Shown here: positions 10,205 through 18,275 of the stretch, one piece after another
Layout of the letters: every line of letters begins with the position of its first letter
Numbering within the stretch: the first letter of the stretch is position 1
Assembly: GCA_937894725.1 (NCBI GenBank)
Contig: CALAYL010000095.1
Span: 1-64,000 of the forward strand
DNA: 64,000 bases
From: an uncultured Bacteroidota bacterium
GTDB lineage: Bacteria; Bacteroidota; Bacteroidia; Chitinophagales; LD1
Reading direction: 5' to 3'
Notes under the pieces: generated by a model
Database searches by the model: none
Told to the model about the DNA's origin: nothing
What the model saw: the letters and a program-made list of their open reading frames with translations, nothing else
Made by a program: the position numbers and the translations under genes

Positions 10205-10268
10205 GCAACGGTATTTTGGTGAATTGGGTTTTGTAAAATATTATACAAAAAGACAATTTGAGCGTTGC
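10205..10268. terminator. Nested inverted repeat after the M4 peptidase gene
   Basis: Three properly nested stems: GCAACG/CGTTGC (10205-10210 with 10263-10268), AATTG/CAATT (10222-10226 with 10254-10258) and TTTTGTA/TACAAAA (10229-10235 with 10244-10250). It follows the peptidase stop by 14 nt and precedes the mreB promoter. The T-run after it is poor, so intrinsic termination is only one possibility; 3' end protection is another. Confidence 0.4.
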
Positions 10269-10291
10269 TAAATTTTAATATGCTTTCTTTC

Positions 10292-10321
10292 TTTGCTAGT
10301 TGTAGTTTTTACCTACCTTTA
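10292..10321 (+). promoter_or_regulatory. Bacteroidota-type promoter of mreBCD
   Basis: TTTG at 10292-10295 and TACCTTTA at 10314-10321 are separated by 18 nt, close to the Bacteroidota primary-sigma consensus. Transcription would start near 10328, which favours the mreB start at 10350 over the in-frame codon at 10293. Confidence 0.6.
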
Positions 10322-10349
10322 CACGTTATCAAAAAATAAGGCGAAAAGG

Positions 10350-11375
10350 ATGGGATTATTCAATTTTATGATGCAGGAAATAGCCATTGACCTTGGTACT
10401 GCAAATACATTAATCATACACGATGGCAAAGTGGTGGTGGACGAACCGTCTATTGTAGCAATAGATAGAAGAACCGACAAAGTAATAGCTGTAGGTCAAC
10501 GCGCCATGCAGATGCACGAAAAAACACACGAAAACATTAAAACGATTCGCCCGCTCAAAGATGGTGTAATCGCAGATTTTTATGCTGCAGAAAATATGAT
10601 CCGTGAGATGATAAAAATGATTTTTAGCAAAAAGAAATCATTGATACCTCCGCGTTTTAGAATGGTGATATGTATTCCTTCGGGCATTACTGAAGTAGAA
10701 AAAAGAGCAGTAAAAGACTCGGCCGAACAAGCAGGTGGTCAAGAAGTAAAAATGATTTATGAGCCTATGGCTGCTGCTATCGGTATAGGCATAGATGTTG
10801 AAGAACCTATTGGCAACATGATAATCGATATAGGTGGAGGAACTACGGAGATTGCGGTTATCGCACTTTCGGGTATTGTAGCCGATCAATCTATCCGTAT
10901 AGCTGGCGATGAGTTTACTCACGACATAGTGGACTATATGCGCAGACAACACAATATGCTTATAGGCGAAAGAACTGCCGAAGCCATCAAAATCAATGTA
11001 GGTTCGGCTCTCACCGACCTTGATTCACCTCCAGATGATTATCCAGTAAATGGTCGTGATTTGATGACCGGTATTCCAAAACAAATTATCGTCACCTATT
11101 CTGAAATAGCACACGCACTCGACAAGTCAATCGCAAAGATTGAAGAAGCGATCCTCAAAGCACTTGAAACCACACCACCCGAACTCGCTGCAGACATTTT
11201 CAAAACTGGACTTTATCTCACAGGTGGTGGTGCACTACTGCGAGGGCTTGACAAGAGGGTGAGCCAAAAGACAAAACTACCAGTACATGTGGCTGAAGAT
11301 CCATTGCGTGCTGTAGTGCGAGGCACTGGTATCGCCCTCAAAAATATGGATAAGTACACATTCTTAATGGACTAA
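10350..11375 (+). CDS. mreB: Rod shape-determining protein MreB
   Basis: A bacterial actin that polymerises on the inner face of the cytoplasmic membrane and steers the wall-elongation machinery. The ATPase phosphate-1 loop (IDLGTANTLI, about residue 12) and phosphate-2 loop (IDIGGGTTEIAVI, about 160) are present, as is the GDEF motif near 190. The C-terminal LTGGGALLRGL motif is also intact. Length is 341 residues with the start at 10350 (MGLFNFMMQ), typical of MreB. The longer form beginning at 10293 would run through the promoter and is rejected. It is followed 18 nt later by mreC in the same operon. Confidence 0.96.
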   Translation: MGLFNFMMQEIAIDLGTANTLIIHDGKVVVDEPSIVAIDRRTDKVIAVGQRAMQMHEKTHENIKTIRPLKDGVIADFYAAENMIREMIKMIFSKKKSLIPPRFRMVICIPSGITEVEKRAVKDSAEQAGGQEVKMIYEPMAAAIGIGIDVEEPIGNMIIDIGGGTTEIAVIALSGIVADQSIRIAGDEFTHDIVDYMRRQHNMLIGERTAEAIKINVGSALTDLDSPPDDYPVNGRDLMTGIPKQIIVTYSEIAHALDKSIAKIEEAILKALETTPPELAADIFKTGLYLTGGGALLRGLDKRVSQKTKLPVHVAEDPLRAVVRGTGIALKNMDKYTFLMD

Positions 11376-11393
11376 TGAAAAACTGCCAGCGGT

Positions 11394-12239
11394 ATGTATA
11401 ATCTCGTCAGATTTATAGTACGCTATGCGCTCTTGATTTTTTTTATTTTTTTAGAAAGCATTTGTGCATTTTTGATTTACAACAATAGTCGATTTCACAA
11501 AGCGGCTTTTATAAATAGGTCAAATGCGCTAGCAGGGAAAGCATTTGATAGCTATTCCTCAATCACACAATACTTAACACTGGGTAAGGTGAATGACTCA
11601 TTAGCCGCTGAAAATGCTTATCTGAAAGCCAAAAATATGGAGTCTCTAGCCATCATTCAAAATCAATATACCACTGTACACGATACATTAGGTAGAACAT
11701 TGCAAGTATATACATACAACCCTGCAAAGGTGATTAAAAACAGCATCAACCAATCAGCCAACTATATCTACATAAACAAAGGCTCTTTTAATAACATAAA
11801 GCCACAAATGGGCGTGATAGTAGATAGAGGAATAGTAGGTCAAGTGGTTGATGTAACTGAAAATTACGCAGCGGTAATGTCCGTATTGAATAAAAATTTC
11901 AGAGCAAGTGCCAAGCTTAAAAATTCAGACTTTTTTGGACAACTTTTTTGGGAAGGGAATAGTGTAAATACACTTAAGCTCGAAGAGATCCCAAAACATG
12001 TACCCGTAAAAATAGGCGATACTGTGCTCACTAGTGGCTACTCTATACTTTTTCCAGAAGGGGTAATGGTGGGTAGAGTGACTAAAATTAATGCTGAACC
12101 AGAAAAGAATTTTTTGGAAATAGATGTTAAGCTTTCTGCTGATATGACCAATCTATCATACGTATATGTGGTAGATCATTTGTATAAGCAAGAGTTACAA
12201 AAACTAGATACCACTACCCAAAAACTAAATCAAAAATGA
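11394..12239 (+). CDS. mreC: Rod shape-determining protein MreC
   Basis: A bitopic inner-membrane protein whose periplasmic part links MreB to the elongasome. One N-terminal membrane segment (about 10-30, YALLIFFIFLESICAFLIY) is followed by a short coiled coil (about 65-95) and the double beta-barrel domain (about 110-270) with the family pattern MGVIVDRGIVGQVV and GDTVLTSGYSILFPEGVMVG. Length is 281 residues, which is normal. Its stop overlaps the mreD start in an ATGA, indicating translational coupling. Confidence 0.94.
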   Translation: MYNLVRFIVRYALLIFFIFLESICAFLIYNNSRFHKAAFINRSNALAGKAFDSYSSITQYLTLGKVNDSLAAENAYLKAKNMESLAIIQNQYTTVHDTLGRTLQVYTYNPAKVIKNSINQSANYIYINKGSFNNIKPQMGVIVDRGIVGQVVDVTENYAAVMSVLNKNFRASAKLKNSDFFGQLFWEGNSVNTLKLEEIPKHVPVKIGDTVLTSGYSILFPEGVMVGRVTKINAEPEKNFLEIDVKLSADMTNLSYVYVVDHLYKQELQKLDTTTQKLNQK

Positions 12240-12763
12240 TAAGTCTGATTCCTATAAATCTGCTTCGCTTTTTGCTCTTGGTCGTTTTCCAGGTGTTATT
12301 CTTTAGCAATATTCATCTCCATCCCTATGTGGAAATTTTCATTTATCCAATCTTTATTTTGCTATTACCTTTCGATACGCCACGATGGTTGCTATTGTTG
12401 GTCTCATTTGGTTTTGGGCTAACGCTCGATGTACTACTTGGCACTTTAGGTATGCACACTTCAGTCTGTGTGCTATTAGCATTTTTTCGTGGAGGCATCA
12501 TTTCACTCATCACTCCCAAAGGTACCGACTTCGAACTTGCGCCAAACATTTATATCCAAGGTGCTGGTTGGTTTTTTATCTATTGTACAATTGCATACAC
12601 CATTATAGTGAGCGGCTATCTTACTATCGAAAATGGCACTTTCCACAACCTCTTTTTCTTGCTCATCAAGATTTTAGTGAGCTTGACTATATCTGTTTTA
12701 ATGTCGATTATGTTGCTCTATATCTTTACAAAAGATAAGCGAAGAAGGCACACTGGCCATTAG
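12236..12763 (+). CDS. mreD: Rod shape-determining protein MreD
   Basis: A polytopic inner-membrane partner of MreC. 175 residues with about five hydrophobic segments and the MreD-type core PFDTPRWLLLLVSFGFGLTL followed by D-x-L-x-G-T-L-G-M-H. It starts inside the mreC stop (4-bp overlap). The mrdA and rodA genes that often follow mreD in this phylum are absent; instead its stop codon overlaps the stop of a convergent gene. Confidence 0.9.
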   Translation: MISLIPINLLRFLLLVVFQVLFFSNIHLHPYVEIFIYPIFILLLPFDTPRWLLLLVSFGFGLTLDVLLGTLGMHTSVCVLLAFFRGGIISLITPKGTDFELAPNIYIQGAGWFFIYCTIAYTIIVSGYLTIENGTFHNLFFLLIKILVSLTISVLMSIMLLYIFTKDKRRRHTGH

Positions 12764-13482
12764 AGTCTGGGCGAAAAAATGTAAAATGCCAGTTGCACAT
12801 AAATTGGTGATTGGTATGGTGCAAACTGGCTCTTCGCTCTCACGTAATACAATGGGTCAAAAAACACACCGATAGGAATAAAGAAAGTTTTATTTCGAGT
12901 GAAATTATACCCTGCTCCAAGCCATAAATGAGGATACACATAGTCTTTTGTTATAATCTTAACTTTATTATTAGCAGACACTTCATAGCCTTCTGCTATT
13001 CTAACGCCTAAAATTTCTGGACGAATACGAGCATAAATACCTTTCCAAATATTATAATGCAACACTACTCCCCCACCAAAAGTTTGCTGTCGAATCAAGT
13101 CTTTTTTGATAATCGTATTATTATTTCCTGCAAATGAATAATTGGGTTGAGCTAACACATTGTAATGAAGGCTACCGCCAGCATACAGCCCCTTTTTCCA
13201 AACTTTATATACCACCGAAGGCTGCAAACCAAACTGTATATATCCATTGCCTACAAAAAACTGAATATTCGGTTCAATCAAGATATTGTTCCAATCAAAT
13301 TTTTTCTTTGTGTAGCTAAGCTGTGTAGATGGTCTGAGGCTACTTATCGTATCTGGAGGCAGCTCAGGAGACTGCTGCGGTGGATTTTGAGGACGTATAT
13401 AGTAATTTGGTTTATCTTCATTTTGTGCCTTTGCACTGAAAAGAAAAAAAACGCCAAAAAGCAAAACAAGAAAATAGCGCAT
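12760..13482 (-). CDS. Predicted outer-membrane beta-barrel protein
   Basis: A 240-residue protein with a clear signal peptide (MRYFLVLLFGVFFLFSAKAQ). A Pro-rich linker (about 25-45) leads into alternating amphipathic beta strands (YIQFGLQPSVVYKV, GLYAGGSLHYNVLAQ, FGGGVVLHYNIW) and a C-terminal strand ending FYIFSPRL. This is typical of small Bacteroidota outer-membrane barrels. No specific family is recognised. Its stop (12760-12762) overlaps the mreD stop on the other strand. It lies downstream of and co-directional with purH, 72 nt away. Confidence 0.75.
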   Translation of the reverse strand: MRYFLVLLFGVFFLFSAKAQNEDKPNYYIRPQNPPQQSPELPPDTISSLRPSTQLSYTKKKFDWNNILIEPNIQFFVGNGYIQFGLQPSVVYKVWKKGLYAGGSLHYNVLAQPNYSFAGNNNTIIKKDLIRQQTFGGGVVLHYNIWKGIYARIRPEILGVRIAEGYEVSANNKVKIITKDYVYPHLWLGAGYNFTRNKTFFIPIGVFFDPLYYVRAKSQFAPYQSPIYVQLAFYIFSPRL

Positions 13483-13554
13483 ACCGTTATTGTGTGTTTA
13501 ATTACTTAACGAATGTAACGCAAAAAAAGTATTTCGTTTCCTAAATAGTACTAA

Positions 13555-15075
13555 TCAATGTTTGAAATGGCGAATGCCCGTAAACACCATCGCCTGATCG
13601 CACATGTTTGCCGCATCTATCGAATCTTGATCCTTAATACTTCCTCCTGGCTGTGAGATAGCCACCACACCTACTTCATGAGCGATATTCACACAATCTG
13701 GGAATGGAAAAAACGCCTCTGACGCCATTACCGAACCTCTCAAATCCAAACCAAAACCATCGGCTTTTTTGATAGCTGATTGTAGCGCATCTACACGAGA
13801 AGTCTGTCCACATCCCATCCCTACAAGTTGCTTGTTTTTGACTAGAGTGATACCGTTAGATTTCAAATGCTTCACTGCTTTTATGGCAAAAATAAGGTCT
13901 TCTGTTTGCTCAGCAGTAAGTCCTTTTTTTGTAGCTAAGGTAAAATTGGCACTAGTTTCAGTGACCTTATCAAGATCTTGCTCTAGCACGCCATTGAGCA
14001 ATGATTTAAACATTTTGGTTTGCACCAAAGGTGTTTTTAGTTTTAAAATGATTCGATTTTTCTTTTGCTGCAAAAGTGCTAGCGCATCTGCATCGTATTC
14101 AGGTGCAGTCACTACTTCAAAAAATAGCTCGTGCATTTTTTGAGCTGTAGCTAAATCTATTTTTCTATTTGTAGCGAGCACACCGCCAAAGGCAGAAGTA
14201 GGGTCACAAGCTAACGCTGCTTGATAAGCTTCGCTCAAGACCGCTCTACTCGCCAATCCACAAGCATTGGTATGTTTCAAAATAGCAAAAGTAGGCTCTT
14301 GAAATTCAGCAATGAGTTGCAATGATGCTTCTACATCTACTAAATTATTGTACGACAATTCTCTACCGTTTAACGTTTCAAAAAGCGCTTCTAAGTTTCC
14401 ATAAAAAGTTCCCTTTTGATGCGGATTTTCGCCATAGCGAAGTGTTTTGCTAACTGAGATACTTTGCTTAAATGCAGGAATATTTTCTGATTGATTAAAA
14501 TAATTAAAAATCTGCGTGTCATAATGTGACGATACCCCAAAAGCCAATGCTGCAAATCGTTTGCGGTCTTCGATTGAGGTCGATCCATTCTTTTCTTCCA
14601 GCAATGCTATCAGCGATTCATATTGCTCTCTCGCAGATATGATCAAGGTATCGTTGTAGTTTTTGGCAGTAGCTCGGATGAGCGATATGCCTCCAATATC
14701 TATTTTTTCGATGATTGTAGATACATCTGTAGTTGACGCTACCGTTTCTTCAAAAGGATACAAATCTACCATCACCAGATCTATAGTAGGGATGTTATGT
14801 GCTGCCAACTGCGCCAAATCCTTTTCTTCATTTCGTCTAGCCAAAATTCCTCCAAACACCGTAGGGTGAAGTGTTTTCACTCTTCCATCCAATATCTCAG
14901 GAAAACCTGTGAGCGTTTCTACCGCCACAGCATCTATACCTAAGTCTTTAATAAATTTCAAAGTGCCTCCTGTAGAGTATATCGTTACACCTAGACTATT
15001 TAGTTTTTTGACAATAACATCTAGATTGTCCTTATAATAAACAGAGATGAGTGCAGACTTGATTATACGATCCAT
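13555..15075 (-). CDS. purH: Bifunctional AICAR transformylase / IMP cyclohydrolase
   Basis: Catalyses the last two steps of de novo IMP synthesis: formylation of AICAR with 10-formyl-THF, then ring closure. The N-terminal MGS-like cyclohydrolase domain (about 1-190) carries STGGTLKFIKDLGI and LDGRVKTLHPTVFGGIL. The transformylase domain contains the catalytic KHTNACG (about 267-273) and the late motifs MGCGQTSRVDA and SQPGGSIKDQ. Length is 506 residues, as expected. The start at 15075 gives the usual N-terminus (MDRIIKSALISVYYKD). It sits near mreBCD, a neighbourhood common in the phylum, but facing it. Confidence 0.97.
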   Translation of the reverse strand: MDRIIKSALISVYYKDNLDVIVKKLNSLGVTIYSTGGTLKFIKDLGIDAVAVETLTGFPEILDGRVKTLHPTVFGGILARRNEEKDLAQLAAHNIPTIDLVMVDLYPFEETVASTTDVSTIIEKIDIGGISLIRATAKNYNDTLIISAREQYESLIALLEEKNGSTSIEDRKRFAALAFGVSSHYDTQIFNYFNQSENIPAFKQSISVSKTLRYGENPHQKGTFYGNLEALFETLNGRELSYNNLVDVEASLQLIAEFQEPTFAILKHTNACGLASRAVLSEAYQAALACDPTSAFGGVLATNRKIDLATAQKMHELFFEVVTAPEYDADALALLQQKKNRIILKLKTPLVQTKMFKSLLNGVLEQDLDKVTETSANFTLATKKGLTAEQTEDLIFAIKAVKHLKSNGITLVKNKQLVGMGCGQTSRVDALQSAIKKADGFGLDLRGSVMASEAFFPFPDCVNIAHEVGVVAISQPGGSIKDQDSIDAANMCDQAMVFTGIRHFKH

Positions 15076-15164
15076 GATAGTATGTTTTTTTTTACAAAAA
15101 TAGCCATCATCTTATAACTATCGTGGCGAGTTATAAAGATTGTTTACACAATTTGTTTTTGCAT

Positions 15165-15193
15165 AAAAAAAGGTCGGCATAGCTGCCGACCTT
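15165..15193 (-). terminator. Rho-independent terminator of the TonB-receptor operon
   Basis: On the minus strand a perfect 10-bp stem (15193-15184 with 15179-15170) and a 4-nt loop are followed by T7 (15171-15165). It lies 24 nt after the receptor stop. Confidence 0.9.
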
Positions 15194-15216
15194 AGGAGAT
15201 TAGAGCAAATTTTAGC

Positions 15217-17412
15217 TTAGAAGTTAGCTCTCAAGGCAATCATGAAATTTCGTCCTGGTGCACTGATACCCGATGCAAAGGCTCTGTATCGAGTGTCCAA
15301 AATATTTTCGATACCGCCTTGTATGCTCAAGTTTTTGATTACTTGTACAGACATTTTTGCGTTAAAGGTCATCCAAGCAGGCATACCTACAGGCGTAGCG
15401 TACTGCTCGTTGTCTTCGGTGCCTAAGCGATAGTCATTTAGTTTTTTCACCCCATTGAAAAGACCATAAACATCTACAAAAAATCGACTGTAGTCCACTT
15501 TTACACCAAAACGACCATGAAGTGGTGCGATATGGTCAAGTGGCGTATTGACCGCAGCTGCTATGATACGGCCATAAGTATAAGTCAGATTGCCATATAT
15601 GCTCAAATGCTGCCATGGGCGAACCGTAAGAGCTGCTTGCGCACCCGCCACAAATGCCTTGTCCTTGTTCACTGTAGTATATACTGCACTGTTTGATCCG
15701 CTAAAAAGGACAGAGTCTGCTCCTGCAAATGTAGTTTTATCCGTAGTCAACGCGTTGAGTAAGTAGGTATAAAAGCCTGTTGCTTCCACATAAATATACT
15801 TGCTATTGTGCTGCACGCTCAACTCTCCATTGAGCGTATATTCTGGTTTAATATGAGGATTAGGGATAAGGAGATTTCCACCCGCAGACTCAAACACTTT
15901 GCTCATGTCATCTACATTTGGCACTCTATATCCACTAGAGCCCAAAACGCTAACTTTTGTTCCTTTAATTGGCAAAAATACCAAGCCTACATTGCCTGCA
16001 CCTGAGGCTATACTTTGTTTAGCATTGTCAAAGGGAAAAGGGAAAAACGTTTTGTCGTTGAATGTAGATTTCAAATAATTGTAGTTAAACCTGCCTCCAA
16101 AGTTGAGCAATAGCCATTTTTTGAGGGTGATTTGGTCGGTAGCATAAAGTGAGAATGTAGCTGTTTGGCTGCCTCCATCGGGATAACGTGTAGCTGCTTT
16201 GCGTATAGTATCTACCTTAATGTCGAGCTCATTAGCCGTTGAGTTTATGAGATTAAAAGTCCCTTCTACGCCATATTGCACTCTATGCTTTCCAAATACT
16301 TTATATGCATCTACATTGAGTGTAATCGCATGCAATTTCTCCTCCTGTGTTCGTCTAAAAACATCATTACGTTTTCTGCTCACACGACTTTCCCCGAAAT
16401 ACTGATAGGCCAAAGTAGCACTCAACTCGTCATAGGCTTTTGTAGGTTGATACATGCGCAATTTATAAGTACCCATGGCCCACATCTCAGGTCCATAGTA
16501 CCATTCAGCAAATTTTGGCATACCACCCGACATTTCCGTGAGTCGATCATATCGGCTTACATTGTTTGAGTTTGTAAATTGAAATGAAAGCGTGTGCTCC
16601 ATATTCTTCAAATTGTTATACATAAATTTTTGAAGTAGGTTGTATTGATAAAAAGCAGTTTTGGTTTGTACATTAAAATCATGGTTTGGAACAATAGAAT
16701 CGTTGCCATTGAAGCGCTCTACAGTAGATAGTCTATCCCAGATAAAAAGGGAATCGGCCGCTAAAAAATTTTTGCTGCCGCCTTGGCGCACATCGCCATA
16801 GTCGGTAAAGGTAACCGCAGTGAGCGATGCAAACTTTTTGGCACCAATGTTCAAATCAAAATGTCCCGTTTTTTCTTGATTGGCAGTAGCGAAGCGAGCT
16901 AATGCACCACCAGACACTTCTACCTTTTTTTCAAAGGCAATTTTTGGTCTTAAGGTTTGAAAATGCAATACTCCACCTAGTGCATCGCTACCATAGATAA
17001 GCGAACCTGGACCGAAAACTACATCGGCTCTATCGAGCATAGAGTTGTCAAGTCGGATTACATTTTGGAGGTGACCACCTCTAAATATGGCATTGTTCAT
17101 TCGCACGCCATCTACTACGATGAGCACTTTGTTTGCTTCAAATCCACGAATCACGGGGCTTCCACCTCCGCTTTGGCTTTTTTGCACAAATACTTGACCG
17201 CTTCCAGCCAGTAGATCGGCCGTAGATTGAAAGTTTTGGAGACTTATCTCTCGTTTAGTCATAACCTCCACCTTGTTCGCTACTTTGCTTTTAGGTGTGT
17301 TAAATTTTGAGGTCACAATATCTACCTCGTCAAAAGAAAGGGTGTCAGAGAATGCTTGGGCTTGTATGGCGCACGCCATACCTACCGCTATGATAAATAA
17401 CAGATTTTTCAT
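15217..17412 (-). CDS. TonB-dependent outer-membrane receptor
   Basis: A 731-residue gated outer-membrane porin for an iron, heme or other metal ligand, driven by TonB. Signal peptide 1-20, then the plug domain (about 45-150) with SPVIRGFEANKVLIVVDGVR and DVVFGPGSLIYGSDALGGV, hallmark TonB-receptor plug motifs. The 22-strand barrel follows and ends in an aromatic residue (MIALRANF). There is no carboxypeptidase-like N-terminal domain, so it is not SusC-like. The plug pattern resembles heme/siderophore receptors, but the ligand is not decidable. It is the last gene of a three-gene minus-strand operon. Confidence 0.93.
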   Translation of the reverse strand: MKNLLFIIAVGMACAIQAQAFSDTLSFDEVDIVTSKFNTPKSKVANKVEVMTKREISLQNFQSTADLLAGSGQVFVQKSQSGGGSPVIRGFEANKVLIVVDGVRMNNAIFRGGHLQNVIRLDNSMLDRADVVFGPGSLIYGSDALGGVLHFQTLRPKIAFEKKVEVSGGALARFATANQEKTGHFDLNIGAKKFASLTAVTFTDYGDVRQGGSKNFLAADSLFIWDRLSTVERFNGNDSIVPNHDFNVQTKTAFYQYNLLQKFMYNNLKNMEHTLSFQFTNSNNVSRYDRLTEMSGGMPKFAEWYYGPEMWAMGTYKLRMYQPTKAYDELSATLAYQYFGESRVSRKRNDVFRRTQEEKLHAITLNVDAYKVFGKHRVQYGVEGTFNLINSTANELDIKVDTIRKAATRYPDGGSQTATFSLYATDQITLKKWLLLNFGGRFNYNYLKSTFNDKTFFPFPFDNAKQSIASGAGNVGLVFLPIKGTKVSVLGSSGYRVPNVDDMSKVFESAGGNLLIPNPHIKPEYTLNGELSVQHNSKYIYVEATGFYTYLLNALTTDKTTFAGADSVLFSGSNSAVYTTVNKDKAFVAGAQAALTVRPWQHLSIYGNLTYTYGRIIAAAVNTPLDHIAPLHGRFGVKVDYSRFFVDVYGLFNGVKKLNDYRLGTEDNEQYATPVGMPAWMTFNAKMSVQVIKNLSIQGGIENILDTRYRAFASGISAPGRNFMIALRANF

Positions 17413-17460
17413 TATTAATTTTTTGAAAATAAATAGATAAAAGAATGGGGATAACCCCGA

Positions 17461-17982
17461 TTATGCAATAGAGAATGTAGGCTCTGGTGGAGGAGAAATC
17501 ACAGAGATAGCACGCATACATAAAGCCACATCGTTAGCAGAATATGCGACCTTCACTTCCTCAAAAAAGGAAGAAATTTGAATCACAGGCACCGCGATAA
17601 AATCATAAAAAATATTGAATCCTAAAATAGTACTACTTTTTTTATCACCTCCTTTTTTTCCAAAAAGTTTGGCTATGGCATCAAACAAACGTGTTTCATC
17701 AATATCGCGATATACCATTAGCACACAAGTATCTCCCTCTGCTCTTATTGACTTGATGTCATAATAGGCATCATCAATTTTCAATTCGTTTTCATCTTTC
17801 AACTTAAATCGGAGAAAATCGGTTTTCGAGAGTGTCATTCGCTCTATTCTCCCTTTTTCAATAGCTATCGAAGCACACTTTTTGAAAAACTTTTTTACAG
17901 GAAAAAAGAGTACAATAGGCATAAAAATCTGCACTACCAATATCGTAAAGAGGATGGAGGAAATTGCTTTACGAGAAAACAC
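17461..17982 (-). CDS. Hypothetical membrane-anchored protein in TonB-receptor operon
   Basis: 173 residues of unknown function. An N-terminal hydrophobic segment (about 8-28) precedes a soluble domain. A second weakly hydrophobic stretch (LGFNIFYDFIAVPVIQ) lies near 122-137. The tail ends SPPPEPTFSIA; short proteins with a Pro-rich tail beside TonB receptors are frequent in Bacteroidota, which supports a functional link but not a mechanism. It starts 2 nt after the lipoprotein gene and ends 48 nt before the receptor gene. Confidence 0.65.
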   Translation of the reverse strand: MFSRKAISSILFTILVVQIFMPIVLFFPVKKFFKKCASIAIEKGRIERMTLSKTDFLRFKLKDENELKIDDAYYDIKSIRAEGDTCVLMVYRDIDETRLFDAIAKLFGKKGGDKKSSTILGFNIFYDFIAVPVIQISSFFEEVKVAYSANDVALCMRAISVISPPPEPTFSIA

Positions 17983-17984
17983 AA

Positions 17985-18212
17985 TTATTTTTTAGCTGCA
18001 CATACATAACCATTTGCTTCATAGTCAGGTACTGTACGCGGGTTATTTATACCGTTATTTTCTTTTGTGGTATTGCATGCATCAAATTTATAGACTTGTA
18101 CTGAGTCAATACCGTTTACTACTGAGCGAACAGTTTTTGTACACTCGTAACATTTTTTGCAAGAGGCCATGCCTATGATAAGAGCAGGGATAAGAAGTAA
18201 GGTTATACGCAT
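17985..18212 (-). CDS. Small Cys-rich lipoprotein
   Basis: 75 residues. A lipoprotein signal ends in the lipobox MASC, so Cys18 would be acylated. The mature part opens CKKCYECTK and has two further cysteines (DAC, YVC). The tight Cys pattern could bind a metal or form disulfides; this is inference. First gene of the operon with the TonB receptor, divergent from the M16-OmpA gene at 18276. Confidence 0.65.
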   Translation of the reverse strand: MRITLLLIPALIIGMASCKKCYECTKTVRSVVNGIDSVQVYKFDACNTTKENNGINNPRTVPDYEANGYVCAAKK

Positions 18213-18275
18213 AAGGTTGTGTTATTAGTTCAAAAATAATAATAATTGTTTTAATGAAAACGATAATTTAGGGGC

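Noticed and set aside
10293..10349. N-terminal extension of mreB
   Set aside because: It overlaps the TTTG/TACCTTTA promoter; the start at 10350 gives the standard MreB N-terminus.
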